From Paenibacillus thalictri (GTDB lineage Bacteria; Bacillota; Bacilli; Paenibacillales; NBRC-103111), in assembly GCF_004307995.1 (NCBI RefSeq), contig NZ_SIRE01000023.1:105376-169375 (forward strand): DNA of 64,000 nt, given 5' to 3'. Positions 1 to 8,326 of this stretch are shown here, piece by piece; the stretch's first letter is position 1, and each line of letters opens with the position of its first letter. The translations under genes were made by a program, and so were the position numbers. Under the pieces are notes generated by a model that had not been told where the DNA came from, did no database searches, and saw only the letters and a list, made by a program, of their open reading frames with translations.

Positions 1-1
1 T

Positions 2-556
2 TTACGGTCGCGGGCCGTCCAAAAGCTCCCATCTATGCTCACTTTGTCTTAGCTTAGGGTGCAGGGACTGCGATCCTTGAGATGGCTTAATCACAAGCCG
101 GATTTTGCGAATCCATTCGTCAAACGAACTGTACCCTGCAAACAAGTTGGCCGTTTTCCCGGATACACATAGAAAATAAGGTGCCGGATACTTATCCGCG
201 ATAAACCGCAATGCGGTGTCCATCGGCGTATACTTCTTACGTTTGCCTTCCCACTCCTCCACCGTTTGACGGATGTTTCCGGCTGCGGCTTCTTCCACCC
301 ATGCCTGCAGCTCCTCCAATCGCCGATAATAGGGCCGCACCGGACCTGTACCCATCCGCCGGACCGTCTCCTCATGGAGCGGATACCATACCACTCGCGC
401 CATCCGTTTCGCGATCGCCCAACTGACGAGATGTCCGGCATCACCGGCCTCCCAGCTTTCGAAATCGTCATATACGATCAAGGTGCCTTTAGCGCTATGA
501 TCCTCTTTTTCCGGCTCATATCCAAAAGGCACTCGTTCATTCCCACGCACCACCAT
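2..556 (-). CDS. Hypothetical protein, 184 aa
   Basis: I do not recognise the family. The product is soluble, with no signal peptide or membrane segment. It is rich in charged residues and Trp and has a Lys/Glu-rich stretch in its middle. An upstream ATG at 616 would add 20 residues, but the ATG at 556 is preferred because a GGGGTG ribosome binding site lies about 7 bases upstream of it. The stop codon is the second base of the window, so the gene is complete. It is divergent from the small gene at 723, and the two probably share the region 557-722. Confidence 0.6.
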   Translation of the reverse strand: MVVRGNERVPFGYEPEKEDHSAKGTLIVYDDFESWEAGDAGHLVSWAIAKRMARVVWYPLHEETVRRMGTGPVRPYYRRLEELQAWVEEAAAGNIRQTVEEWEGKRKKYTPMDTALRFIADKYPAPYFLCVSGKTANLFAGYSSFDEWIRKIRLVIKPSQGSQSLHPKLRQSEHRWELLDGPRP

Positions 557-722
557 ATGGAGCACCCCGATTCTTTGTTTTGTGCTGAAAACGCCTGTTT
601 TGGTATAGTGTACCATATCCGGCTTGTTTCATGCCTTGGCCCCCGTTGTATGGAATAAATGTCAGTTCTGCTGCACAGGTTAACATTGCAGTCCACTGAC
701 GAGAAGCAAAGGAGGGAGCGCC

Positions 723-872
723 ATGTCGGAAAATACGAAACATAAAGGCAATTACAAAGGGACAGCCCATATGAAAGCGGAAAATCAGAACATGGAATTC
801 GTCAACGATACCGTTGAGGACGTAAAGACAACGAAGAACCTGCGCGGAGCCATTTTCAAAGATAAACAATAG
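723..872 (+). CDS. Small hydrophilic protein, 49 aa
   Basis: A short open frame starts at ATG 723 behind a very strong ribosome binding site (AAAGGAGGGAG, spacing about 5) and stops at TAG 870-872, just before a strong terminator. The peptide is hydrophilic, rich in Lys, Asn, Glu and Thr, with no membrane segment. The signals on both sides make it a real gene despite its size. It resembles in style the small spore or stress peptides of Bacillales, but I cannot assign it to a family. Confidence 0.7.
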   Translation: MSENTKHKGNYKGTAHMKAENQNMEFVNDTVEDVKTTKNLRGAIFKDKQ

Positions 873-878
873 CGATGA

Positions 879-917
879 AAAAGAGGCGGTTCCGTGATCG
901 GAATCCGCCTCTTGCTT
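879..917. terminator. Bidirectional intrinsic terminator
   Basis: Inverted repeat AAGAGGCGG-TTCCG / CGGAA-TCCGCCTCTT followed by a T-rich run on the plus strand and preceded by an A-run. It sits between the converging ends of the 49-aa gene and the glycosylase gene and can serve both. Confidence 0.85.
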
Positions 918-1412
918 TTATTCGGGCTGCCGGATCGCCTGCCACGCGGCCAGCTTGCGTTCGTAAGAAATCGTGTGAGCCGGGCTCGTCGAAGGCAGCC
1001 CCTCCAAGGTCAGGCGGGTTTGATGCGGAGCGGCAAGGTCCACATGGCGAGTAAATAATTGGGCGGCGGCGGAACCGTTGAAAAAGATTCGCGTAATCCC
1101 CGGATATAACTCCAAAAAAGCATTAAAATCGTTAGCCACAGGGCTGCGGATCGCCGAATCGAGGCTGCCCTCGCGCTCGCATTCGCACAGCACATCCCAT
1201 AAGGCGATGCCGTGCGCCGCGGCGAAGGCAAGCCGCTCTTCATAGTCGGGGGACGGCGCGCCGCCGTCAAATACGCCATAGACAATCGGCCAGAAGTGGT
1301 TGCGCGGATGGCCGTAGTACTGGCGCTTCGTCAGCGACGCCACCCCCGGCATGGAGCCGAGCACAAGCGTGCGGCTCCGCTCGTCCGCGACCGGCGGGAA
1401 GGCGGCGATCAT
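918..1412 (-). CDS. Hypoxanthine (deoxyinosine)-DNA glycosylase, UDG family 6
   Basis: Cytoplasmic base-excision repair enzyme expected to remove hypoxanthine, the deamination product of adenine, from DNA. The uracil-DNA-glycosylase fold shows as an N-terminal LGSMPG motif, then QYYGHPRNHFW, which is characteristic of family 6, then an FNG motif and a C-terminal LPSTSPAH motif. The ATG at 1412 is chosen (164 aa): it overlaps the stop of the upstream aldo/keto reductase gene as ATGA and has a GGGGGG-type binding site. An ATG at 1436 would lengthen the protein by 8 residues. The two genes are translationally coupled, although a functional link is not obvious. Confidence 0.82.
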   Translation of the reverse strand: MIAAFPPVADERSRTLVLGSMPGVASLTKRQYYGHPRNHFWPIVYGVFDGGAPSPDYEERLAFAAAHGIALWDVLCECEREGSLDSAIRSPVANDFNAFLELYPGITRIFFNGSAAAQLFTRHVDLAAPHQTRLTLEGLPSTSPAHTISYERKLAAWQAIRQPE

Positions 1413-2902
1413 ACGCCGCCCCCCAGCCGGCTCCATGCCGCGCCGCGCGGCTTATCCGCGGCAGGGCTGCCCAGCTCCGCGAGCACGTCGCGGACGTACG
1501 CCTCGCTGCGCATGCCGACCAGCACGCAGCTTACGCTGTCCGATGTGCGCAGCGCACGGATAGCCAGCCGGCTCAGGCTGCCCGCATCCGCCCAATCGGG
1601 GTCGGCTGCCGCGGCCCGGGCGGAAATCGCTTCGGCATCGCGGCGCGCCTCGGATTGGTAAACCAAACTTGCCTGCTTGATCGCGTGATTGATTTCGCTC
1701 ACATATTCACGGCTCCAGCGGTCGAGCTCGGGCGCGTTTTGCGCGAGCGCCAGCAGCGGCGCCATCTGGCGCTGAACGGCAGGTACGATGCGCTGGCGAA
1801 GCCCATCCATCCACGCCGCATAAGCGCCGTATTGGCGCCAATGGGCCAGCGTGCTGCTGCCCGTAACCGCAGCCGAAGCCGCGTCGCCGGCGATGCGGGG
1901 CAGCAGGTCGGCGGCGAGCGTGCGCTCAAGCGTCTGCAGGCGCGCAAGCCCCGCTTCGACGTCGGCGGCTCCCGCCTCCGGCGATGACGGCACATCGGCC
2001 AAGCGAATCAGCCTATGGCCGGCAAAAGCATTTAATGGCCGGTTTACAAGCACGGCCAACTCCTTTTCGCGGGCAAACTCGGCTGCCGTGGCCCCGCCGC
2101 GCTGATTGCGCTCGGTAAATGCGCCGGTTTCCAGCAGGTTGGCCGGCAGCTGTATGCAGCGAAACCGGTGGGCCTTGGATATACGCTCGGCGATATCCCA
2201 CAGCTCGTCAAGCGCGGTATGAGCGTAATCTTCAGCAGCCGCCGGAAACGTATTCGAGCTGACACCGTAGAAAGCGATCCGCCCCCGGTCGGCCTCCCGC
2301 TCCAAATGGCGGAATGCCGCTTCGATACGCCGCATATACTCGCGCCGCGCTTCATCTTTGGGCATACCGTGCTGCGCCGCCCAATTCAAATAATATTCCG
2401 GATTGTGCAGCAAGTACCCGTCCAGTTGTTCCAACTGCAGCCGATCCAGACTGCGTGTCAGCTGTTCTTCGATAAACTCCGGATGGACGCAATGTTCAAG
2501 CCCCGCGCCATATTCGACGAGCTCGGGAAACGGCCGCCCTTCCTGTTTCAGCCGCTGGCTGAGCCGGTAATTGGCGCCCTGCAAATAACCTACCTTCGAT
2601 ACGATGACAAGCTGATCACGGCGGAGCTCCCCTGCCGACAGCAGCTCTGTCAGCACCTCGCCGATCAGTCGTTCCGAAGCGCCGTCCCCGTAATTGGCGC
2701 TTGTATCGACCAAATTAATGCCCTGCAGCAAACTGTACCGCAGTGCAGCGCGATGCAGCTCCACTGCGGCATCGATCCGGTATGAGCCGAAACCCGCAGC
2801 GCTGACAGTCAGCCTTGTGCCGCCAAACCGCTTATAACCCACCGCCGGATGATACGCCGCCCACTCGGCCGTGGCGGCTGAAGACGCTTTGCCTGGATTC
2901 AT
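1409..2902 (-). CDS. Aldo/keto reductase, long form, 497 aa
   Basis: NAD(P)H-dependent oxidoreductase of the aldo/keto reductase superfamily with a TIM-barrel fold. Visible motifs are DTSANYGDG near the N-terminus (catalytic Asp and Tyr), SKVGY (catalytic Lys) and LLHNPEYY (His position). At 497 aa it is much longer than the usual 270-340. The extra length is an Ala-rich C-terminal part of mostly helical character after the barrel, and I cannot assign a function to it. The start ATG has a GGGGGGAA binding site. It lies downstream of a broken EamA transporter gene and overlaps the glycosylase gene by 4 bp. The substrate is unknown. Confidence 0.78.
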   Translation of the reverse strand: MNPGKASSAATAEWAAYHPAVGYKRFGGTRLTVSAAGFGSYRIDAAVELHRAALRYSLLQGINLVDTSANYGDGASERLIGEVLTELLSAGELRRDQLVIVSKVGYLQGANYRLSQRLKQEGRPFPELVEYGAGLEHCVHPEFIEEQLTRSLDRLQLEQLDGYLLHNPEYYLNWAAQHGMPKDEARREYMRRIEAAFRHLEREADRGRIAFYGVSSNTFPAAAEDYAHTALDELWDIAERISKAHRFRCIQLPANLLETGAFTERNQRGGATAAEFAREKELAVLVNRPLNAFAGHRLIRLADVPSSPEAGAADVEAGLARLQTLERTLAADLLPRIAGDAASAAVTGSSTLAHWRQYGAYAAWMDGLRQRIVPAVQRQMAPLLALAQNAPELDRWSREYVSEINHAIKQASLVYQSEARRDAEAISARAAAADPDWADAGSLSRLAIRALRTSDSVSCVLVGMRSEAYVRDVLAELGSPAADKPRGAAWSRLGGGV

Positions 2903-2947
2903 CGGCTTCCCCCCATTTAAATCAAACTTGTCGATCGTTCAGACGGA

Positions 2948-3316
2948 TTACCCGGCCATTTTAACCGATGACGCATTGGGACGGGTTTGCTTTTGCGGAA
3001 GATTAAGCAGCAGCAATACGACGGTTTGAATCGGCCCGACCAATATGTTGCCGTAAGAAAAACCAATGGCGATAGCGATGCATTCAAAAAAATAATTGGC
3101 GCTTTTGCCAAGCGCGCCGATCCATATCCAGCGATTTTTGTACTCCACCCGCAAGGGCTGTCTCAACAGCAGAAGCAACGCCGCCAAAGCGACAACCCCA
3201 AAGGCAAATCGGGCAAACGCAATCGATGAACTGTCCAGCATGACCGATGCCGATTTGACGAGAATGCCTACAAAACTCCAAGACATTGTCGCCGCAAGTA
3301 AGAGCAGCATGCCCAT
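2948..3316 (-). pseudogene. Truncated EamA/DMT-family transporter
   Basis: The 122-aa frame encodes only the first four or so membrane helices of a drug/metabolite transporter of the EamA family, which is usually about 290-300 aa with ten helices. The last recognisable piece is the helix around GNILVGPIQTVVLLLL. After it the frame runs into a short polar tail and stops about 45 bp before the aldo/keto reductase gene. No continuation of the second EamA repeat is visible in the other two frames, so the C-terminal half appears deleted rather than frameshifted. A functional half-size protein is possible but less likely. Confidence 0.6.
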
Positions 3317-3365
3317 CTATTGTACTGTCTTCCTTTCTCTTGAAGCCGCATGGATGCTGCTTATC

Positions 3366-5348
3366 TTATACTTTGAATTTGCCCAGCGTTTGGTCCAGCT
3401 CCTGCGCCAGCTTGCTGAGCGAACCGGAAAGTCCGCTTGTTTCTTTGGAAAGCGCCAGCTGAGTTTGCGAAGCTTCCGCCACCGCGCCGGCATGAACCGA
3501 CGCATCATGGGCAATTCTCGACATTTGCTCGATACCGGCCGTCACTTCTTCGGTCCCGGCCGAGAGTTCTTGAGAGGCTCCGGATATGTCCGTAATGGCC
3601 GCGGAAACTTCTCGGGCCGCGCCTACGATCCGCTCGAAAGCCTCGCTTACATGGCCGACCGCTCCCATGCTTTTCGCCACTTCGCCGCCGCCTTCTTCCA
3701 TCGCCGCCGAAGCGGCTGCGGTCAGCTTCTGCAGCTCGTCGATCAACTCCGATATATGGCGTGCCGATTCGTCGGATTGATCGGCCAGCTTGCGCACCTC
3801 GCCCGCGACAATCGAGAATCCCCGGCCCTGCTCGCCGGCGCGGGCCGCTTCAATGGCCGCATTCAGCGCAAGCAGGCTGGTTTGCGAAGCAATGCCGGTA
3901 ATGGCGGTAGCGATCTCGCCAATTTCATCCGATCTTTTCCGCAGACGCTCGATCGCCTCGCTGACCTTGATTGCAGAGCTGTACATCGTCTCCATCTGCG
4001 CTACAGCAGAGCGGGTCATGTCATTACCCTGCTCCGCATCATGCACCATATGATGCGACGCTTCCGTCACCGCTCCCGACGCTTCGGCAATTTTGCCGAT
4101 GCCTACGGCCATCTCTTCTGTCGCTTTGGCGCTGTCGGTCGCTCCGGTCGCCTGATTGTCAGCTCCGGCAGCCACCTCGCCGATCGCTTCCGCGATGCCG
4201 ACGGACACTTCCGCCGAACGGGCCGCGCTGGCGGTAAGCGATTCGGACGTCGATCTGGTTTGGGCCGACACGCCGCGGATAAGCACGACGATTTCCTGCA
4301 AATGCCCCAAAAATGCATTGATTTCACGCGACAACTGTGCGATTTCGTCTCTTCCCTTGACCGGCATCCGGTAGGTCAGATCGGCCTCATGAGAATTCAG
4401 ATTGGTTGCCGCTTTTAAAATAAAAGCGAGACGCGCCCCTACAATCGTTCGCGATAAAATATATAAAATAACCAATACGGCGACAAATAATAGGCCCATT
4501 CCCGCCAATATCGTCATCCGTTGACGTTCGATCATCGCATCCGACTGTTCCTTGGAGAGCGCCACGCGAACGCCGCCCCAATGCTTCCCTTCAATCATCA
4601 GCGGGTATGCTATATTCCATGTCTCCAATACCTTGCCGTCGATGACGCGGGGGTACTTTTCCAGCTTGGCTTTTGCCGTGTCCGCATACGCCGCCGAATT
4701 GTAACCAACCGCGTCATTAAACACGCGATTGGCGCGGTATTTTTGACTGAGCAGATCGGCTGCTCCCCATTCGTCTTTCGAGCCGTCCCCGGTCGGGCTG
4801 TACTTGCTGTTATGCGTAGGAATGTAACCTGCCGTGTCCGGATTATCGGAATACGCCGCGGCAATGGAGAAAATGACGCTGTCGTCCACCAGAAAGCTGT
4901 CCATAATGCCCTGCCAGCGATCGTCGGTATACGCGTCGTAAGCACTCGTATATTTAAGCTCATATTGCGCAAGCGGAATTTCTTTGCCGTTAAACAGCAC
5001 CTGCTTGGAGCTTGCGTACGAAGCGTTGTCCGAACGTTTTTTGGCGGCCTGCTCGCTTTCCGGCACCAGTTGCAGCTTGTCGTTAAACAAGTTCGTCTTA
5101 ATCGTATCGCCGCTGAGCTTTGTCCCGTTTTTCAGCGTCACTCCCGTTATGATATCGCTTTCCGTTACTTGCTGCAGGCTTTTGGCGAGCGCAATAGCGA
5201 GCCCGCTGCCTTTCTCCAGCAGCTGCTGCTCCGCATCCTTGCGGATTTGCTGCCATTCGAACCAATACAACCCGCACATCAGCAAAAACAAAACAACCCC
5301 GGTATAAACCATGAATCGGCTTGATAACGAATGAAACCAACCTCTCAT
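3366..5348 (-). CDS. Methyl-accepting chemotaxis protein
   Basis: Membrane chemoreceptor that passes a ligand signal to CheW and CheA. Domains in order: transmembrane helix 1 at about residues 12-30; an extracellular sensor of roughly 245 residues, probably cache-like; transmembrane helix 2 at about 278-298; a HAMP domain at about 300-352; and a long cytoplasmic methyl-accepting coiled coil whose conserved hairpin tip contains LALNAAIEAARAGEQGRGF. Length (660 aa) is normal for this class. It stands alone, with no che genes nearby, so it is an orphan receptor. The ligand cannot be told from sequence. Confidence 0.92.
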   Translation of the reverse strand: MRGWFHSLSSRFMVYTGVVLFLLMCGLYWFEWQQIRKDAEQQLLEKGSGLAIALAKSLQQVTESDIITGVTLKNGTKLSGDTIKTNLFNDKLQLVPESEQAAKKRSDNASYASSKQVLFNGKEIPLAQYELKYTSAYDAYTDDRWQGIMDSFLVDDSVIFSIAAAYSDNPDTAGYIPTHNSKYSPTGDGSKDEWGAADLLSQKYRANRVFNDAVGYNSAAYADTAKAKLEKYPRVIDGKVLETWNIAYPLMIEGKHWGGVRVALSKEQSDAMIERQRMTILAGMGLLFVAVLVILYILSRTIVGARLAFILKAATNLNSHEADLTYRMPVKGRDEIAQLSREINAFLGHLQEIVVLIRGVSAQTRSTSESLTASAARSAEVSVGIAEAIGEVAAGADNQATGATDSAKATEEMAVGIGKIAEASGAVTEASHHMVHDAEQGNDMTRSAVAQMETMYSSAIKVSEAIERLRKRSDEIGEIATAITGIASQTSLLALNAAIEAARAGEQGRGFSIVAGEVRKLADQSDESARHISELIDELQKLTAAASAAMEEGGGEVAKSMGAVGHVSEAFERIVGAAREVSAAITDISGASQELSAGTEEVTAGIEQMSRIAHDASVHAGAVAEASQTQLALSKETSGLSGSLSKLAQELDQTLGKFKV

Positions 5349-5381
5349 GTCAAACCTGCTCCCCTATTTTGTAATATGTGT

Positions 5382-6614
5382 CTATGTTCCTTCGCCCGCT
5401 GCAGCGGCCAAAAGCGGCGCCAGACGATCATGAAGCGCCCGTTCCAAGTACGGATCGATATGCAGAAATCGCTTGAACTCGAGATATTCCCGCGCTAATA
5501 AAGCGACATCCGCAGAGCCGGCCTTGACGGCGCGAATCAGCACGTTTTTCGGCGTATGCTCCATATCGATAAACTCAACAAGCTGCGTGCGGTACCCCAC
5601 CATCTCCAGCAGACGGGCGCGTACGGCGTCCGTGGCCAACGAGGCGAACCGCTCCTTGATAATGCCGTGCTCCAGCATCGGGCTGAGCACGCTGCTTTTC
5701 ACCTGCGGCATCAGCTCATGCTGACAGCAAGGCACCGACATGATGACCGATGCGTTCCAACGCACCGCCTTTTCCAGCGCCGCATCCGTGGCCGTATCGC
5801 AAGCGTGCAGCGTCACGACCATATCGGCCTGCTCTACAGCCGAATAATCGGCGATATCCCCCACCCTAAAATGCAGACGGTCGCAGCCCAGCTTACCGGC
5901 CAATTCGCTGCAATGCCGGATGACGTCTTCTTTCAAATCAAGCCCGGTAATCTCAATATCAAACCCCTGTAAATCTTTCAAATAATAATAAAGGGCAAAC
6001 GTCAAATAAGACTTGCCGCAGCCGAAATCGACGATACGCAGCGTCCGGCCCGTCGGCAAATGCTGCACCACATCGGCGATCATTTCAACAAATCGGTTGA
6101 TTTGGCGGAACTTATCGTATTTTTTGGCCAGCACCCTGCCCTCGGGGCTCATAACGCCCAGTTCCACGAGAAATGGTACCGGCCGGCCTTCCTCCAGCAC
6201 ATATTGCTTTTTGCGGTTATGCGCAAGCTCCGCGGTTTGCTTGGTCGCCGGCTTCTTCAGCACGGCCGCCTTGTTTTTCTTGCTGATGAGAATCTGGTAG
6301 TCGGCCGACGCCGTTTGATACAGCCCTTGGCGGAACGTATCCGCGAATAACACCCCAAGTCTCCGTTCCGCTTCCTCCGGCAGTAAATTGTCGTGTTTCA
6401 CCTTTTTGCCGTAAAAATAACTGAATTGATAATGCAGCGCACCCTTCAGCTCGACCGGCTTGACGATCACCTTGCTGAATCCTTCGGGATCGGATTTGCG
6501 CAGTTGGCTTAGTGTCGCCTGTATAAGCAAACGGCTCGAAAGCAGCTCCGCCGTCAATTGTTGTATGTTCTCCATGTTGGTGACAAACCCCGTTCCGCTC
6601 AATTTCGTTTCCAT
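5382..6614 (-). CDS. SAM-dependent methyltransferase (Methyltransf_32-like)
   Basis: Cytoplasmic class I methyltransferase. The central Rossmann domain has the SAM-binding motif VDFGCGKSYLTFALYYYL, a following acidic strand ending GLDLKED, and the motif VVTLHACDTATDAAL. A Cys pair in SVPCCQHE follows. The N-terminal half, ending near HNRKKQYVLEEG, is typical of this family, which has been linked to modification of RNA or protein, but the substrate is not established here. The start at 6614 (410 aa) is within 10 bases of an AAGGGA binding site. The ATG at 6620 is about as good, and an upstream in-frame start at 6698 is unlikely. Confidence 0.78.
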   Translation of the reverse strand: METKLSGTGFVTNMENIQQLTAELLSSRLLIQATLSQLRKSDPEGFSKVIVKPVELKGALHYQFSYFYGKKVKHDNLLPEEAERRLGVLFADTFRQGLYQTASADYQILISKKNKAAVLKKPATKQTAELAHNRKKQYVLEEGRPVPFLVELGVMSPEGRVLAKKYDKFRQINRFVEMIADVVQHLPTGRTLRIVDFGCGKSYLTFALYYYLKDLQGFDIEITGLDLKEDVIRHCSELAGKLGCDRLHFRVGDIADYSAVEQADMVVTLHACDTATDAALEKAVRWNASVIMSVPCCQHELMPQVKSSVLSPMLEHGIIKERFASLATDAVRARLLEMVGYRTQLVEFIDMEHTPKNVLIRAVKAGSADVALLAREYLEFKRFLHIDPYLERALHDRLAPLLAAAAGEGT

Positions 6615-6734
6615 TATCATCCTGTCCCTTGCATCATACCAAACCCCGGCGCGCCAAGCAAAGCTTTCACAAAATGCACAAAAAAGAAGCCCCATCATAC
6701 TTCACGGGACTTCATTGCGACCTCGATATCTTGT

Positions 6735-7190
6735 TTAGCGGCCCGAAAAAGACCGCAGCATCCATACATGCTTCTCCAGACTGCTGCATAGTCCAAGGAG
6801 CATATCCGACGTGGCCTGGTCTCCGCCCGCTTCGGCTATGCTCATGCCTTGCTTCAGCTCACCGATCACCGTTTGAAAATCGCCGGCCAACGTCTGAACC
6901 ATCTGCTCCGCCGTTTCCCCGCCCGCAGCTTCTTTCACGGTAGCCGTCTGCAGCGCCTCCTTAAGCGTGGCGACCGGTTTGCCTCCCAGCGTCAGCAGCC
7001 GTTCCGCCAAGTCGTCGATCGCTTGAGCCGCTTCGTTGTACAGCTCCTCAAACTTCACGTGAAGCGTGAAGAAATGGGGTCCCTTCACGTACCAGTGGTA
7101 ATTGTGCAGCTTGACAAACAACACGTTCCAATTGGCAACTTGCGTATTCAGCACCGTCGTGACATCTTTTGTTAATGTGTTTGTTGTCAT
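6735..7190 (-). CDS. dps: Dps-family DNA-binding ferritin-like protein
   Basis: Mini-ferritin that oxidises and stores iron with H2O2 and protects DNA during stress and stationary phase; the family forms a dodecamer. The ferroxidase ligands at the subunit interface are all present: His32 and His44 in the NYHWYVKGPHFFTLH segment, then Asp59 and Glu63 in the AIDDLAERL segment. Length (151 aa) is typical. The start ATG has a clear AAGGAGGGA site. It is a single-gene unit. I see no clear PerR box in the short upstream region, which also holds the terminator of yvgN. Confidence 0.93.
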   Translation of the reverse strand: MTTNTLTKDVTTVLNTQVANWNVLFVKLHNYHWYVKGPHFFTLHVKFEELYNEAAQAIDDLAERLLTLGGKPVATLKEALQTATVKEAAGGETAEQMVQTLAGDFQTVIGELKQGMSIAEAGGDQATSDMLLGLCSSLEKHVWMLRSFSGR

Positions 7191-7255
7191 GGCTATCCCT
7201 CCTTCCTAGCTTTAGTGTTGCGCCTCTACCGCCAAAATATGCCTCCCTTCAACGC

Positions 7256-7297
7256 GAAAAAGACCGGGTCCCGATAAAAGGAAACCCGGTCTTGCTT
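7256..7297 (-). terminator. Intrinsic terminator of yvgN
   Basis: Perfect inverted repeat AAGACCGGGT (7260-7269) with ACCCGGTCTT (7284-7293), followed on the minus strand by a T-run. It lies immediately after the yvgN stop codon. Confidence 0.88.
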
Positions 7298-7300
7298 ATG

Positions 7301-8131
7301 CTAGAAATTAAAGTTGTCCGGATCCGCGCCGAAGCGCTGATTGCGGTTCATGGTCTCGATTTGCGCCATATCTTCAGCCGTCAGCTCAAAGCCGAACAGA
7401 TCGCTGTTTTCGCGGATACGGTTTTCGTTGACCGATTTCGGAATCGTCACAACTCCATTTTGCAAATCCCAGCGCAGTATGATCTGTGCCGGCGATTTTC
7501 CGTATTTGGCGGCAAGTCCGGCAAGCACCGGATGGTCCAGCGAATTGCCTTGCATCAGCGGGCTCCACGCCTCAAGCTGAATGCGGTTTTCACTGCAGAA
7601 CGCGCGAAGCTCCTTCTGCTGCAGCAGCGGGTGAAACTCCACCTGATTGACCATCGGCGTAATCTCGCTGTTCTGCATCACATCCTGCAAATGATGAACC
7701 TGGAAGTTGCTGACGCCGATCGCCCGCACCGCACCGTCACGGTACAGCTTCTCCAGCGCGCGCCATGTATCTTTATATTTTCCTTTAACCGGCCAATGAA
7801 CCAGGTACAAATCAATCATGTCCAGCCCCAACTTGCGGCGGCTTTCGTCAAATGCTTTCAATGTGGAGTCATAACCTTGGTTGGCATTCCACACCTTGGT
7901 CGTCACAAAAAGCTGGTCCCGCGCAATACCGCTGCGCTGAATCGCCTGACCGACGCCTTCTTCATTTCCGTATACCGCAGCCGTATCGATGCTCACGTAA
8001 CCAGTGCGAATCGCCGTTTCGACTGCCCGTTCCACTTCGCCGCCTTCTTGTACCTTCCACACCCCGAGCCCCACCCAAGGCATATGAACCCCATTATGTA
8101 ATACGGTCGTATCTTTGATTGATGATGGCAT
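7301..8131 (-). CDS. yvgN: Aldo/keto reductase, YvgN-like glyoxal/methylglyoxal reductase
   Basis: NADPH-dependent reductase for glyoxal, methylglyoxal and other reactive aldehydes, by strong resemblance along its whole length to Bacillus YvgN, which also has 276 residues. The catalytic tetrad is complete: Asp49 and Tyr54 in SIDTAAVYGNEEG, Lys79 in VTTKVW and His112 in YLVHWPVKG. The NADPH-binding GVVTIPKSVNENRI loop is near the end. The start at 8131 is fixed by the site TTAGGAGGAATCTCA. An upstream ATG in frame at 8326 would translate the repeat array in the leader and is rejected. The 5' leader holds three copies of a hairpin-forming repeat. Confidence 0.93.
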   Translation of the reverse strand: MPSSIKDTTVLHNGVHMPWVGLGVWKVQEGGEVERAVETAIRTGYVSIDTAAVYGNEEGVGQAIQRSGIARDQLFVTTKVWNANQGYDSTLKAFDESRRKLGLDMIDLYLVHWPVKGKYKDTWRALEKLYRDGAVRAIGVSNFQVHHLQDVMQNSEITPMVNQVEFHPLLQQKELRAFCSENRIQLEAWSPLMQGNSLDHPVLAGLAAKYGKSPAQIILRWDLQNGVVTIPKSVNENRIRENSDLFGFELTAEDMAQIETMNRNQRFGADPDNFNF

Positions 8132-8146
8132 TGAGATTCCTCCTAA

Positions 8147-8261
8147 GAGTTTTGCGAAGCAAAACTTGCTTCGTAAGCATTGGCTTTTGAGTTTTGCGAA
8201 GCAAAACTTGCTTCTTAAGCGTTGGCTTTGAGTTTTGCGAAGCAAAACTTGCTTCGTAAGC
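8147..8261 (-). repeat. Triple 32-bp hairpin repeat in the yvgN leader
   Basis: Three near-identical units begin at 8147, 8189 and 8230, spaced 42 and 41 bp apart. Each contains two overlapping inverted repeats, GTTTTGC-GAA-GCAAAAC and CGAAGCAA-AAC-TTGCTTCG, so each can fold in alternative hairpins. The third copy matches the first; the second differs by one base. The array starts one base upstream of the yvgN binding site and lies in its presumed 5' untranslated region. It could be a repeated extragenic palindrome or a regulatory leader. Confidence 0.85.
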
Positions 8262-8273
8262 TGGTCCCTACTC

Positions 8274-8301
8274 ATCATACCACAACCGGATGTTCCTACA
8301 A
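8274..8301 (-). promoter_or_regulatory. Probable sigma-A promoter of yvgN
   Basis: Minus-strand TTGTAG (8301-8296), a 16-base spacer and TATGAT (8279-8274). If used, the transcript would start near 8267 and carry all three repeat hairpins before the yvgN start. Confidence 0.55.
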
Positions 8302-8326
8302 ACTTGCCCCGTGACCGCGGCGGCAA

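Noticed and set aside
3096..4418. Long plus-strand open frame (440 codons) opposite the chemotaxis receptor
   Set aside because: It is antisense to a gene with full domain structure, its product is Arg/His/Gly-rich without any motif, and it has no binding site. It is a codon-bias shadow.
8147..8261. CRISPR array
   Set aside because: Three units with only about 9-10 bp of nearly identical sequence between them; no variable spacers of CRISPR length and no cas genes.
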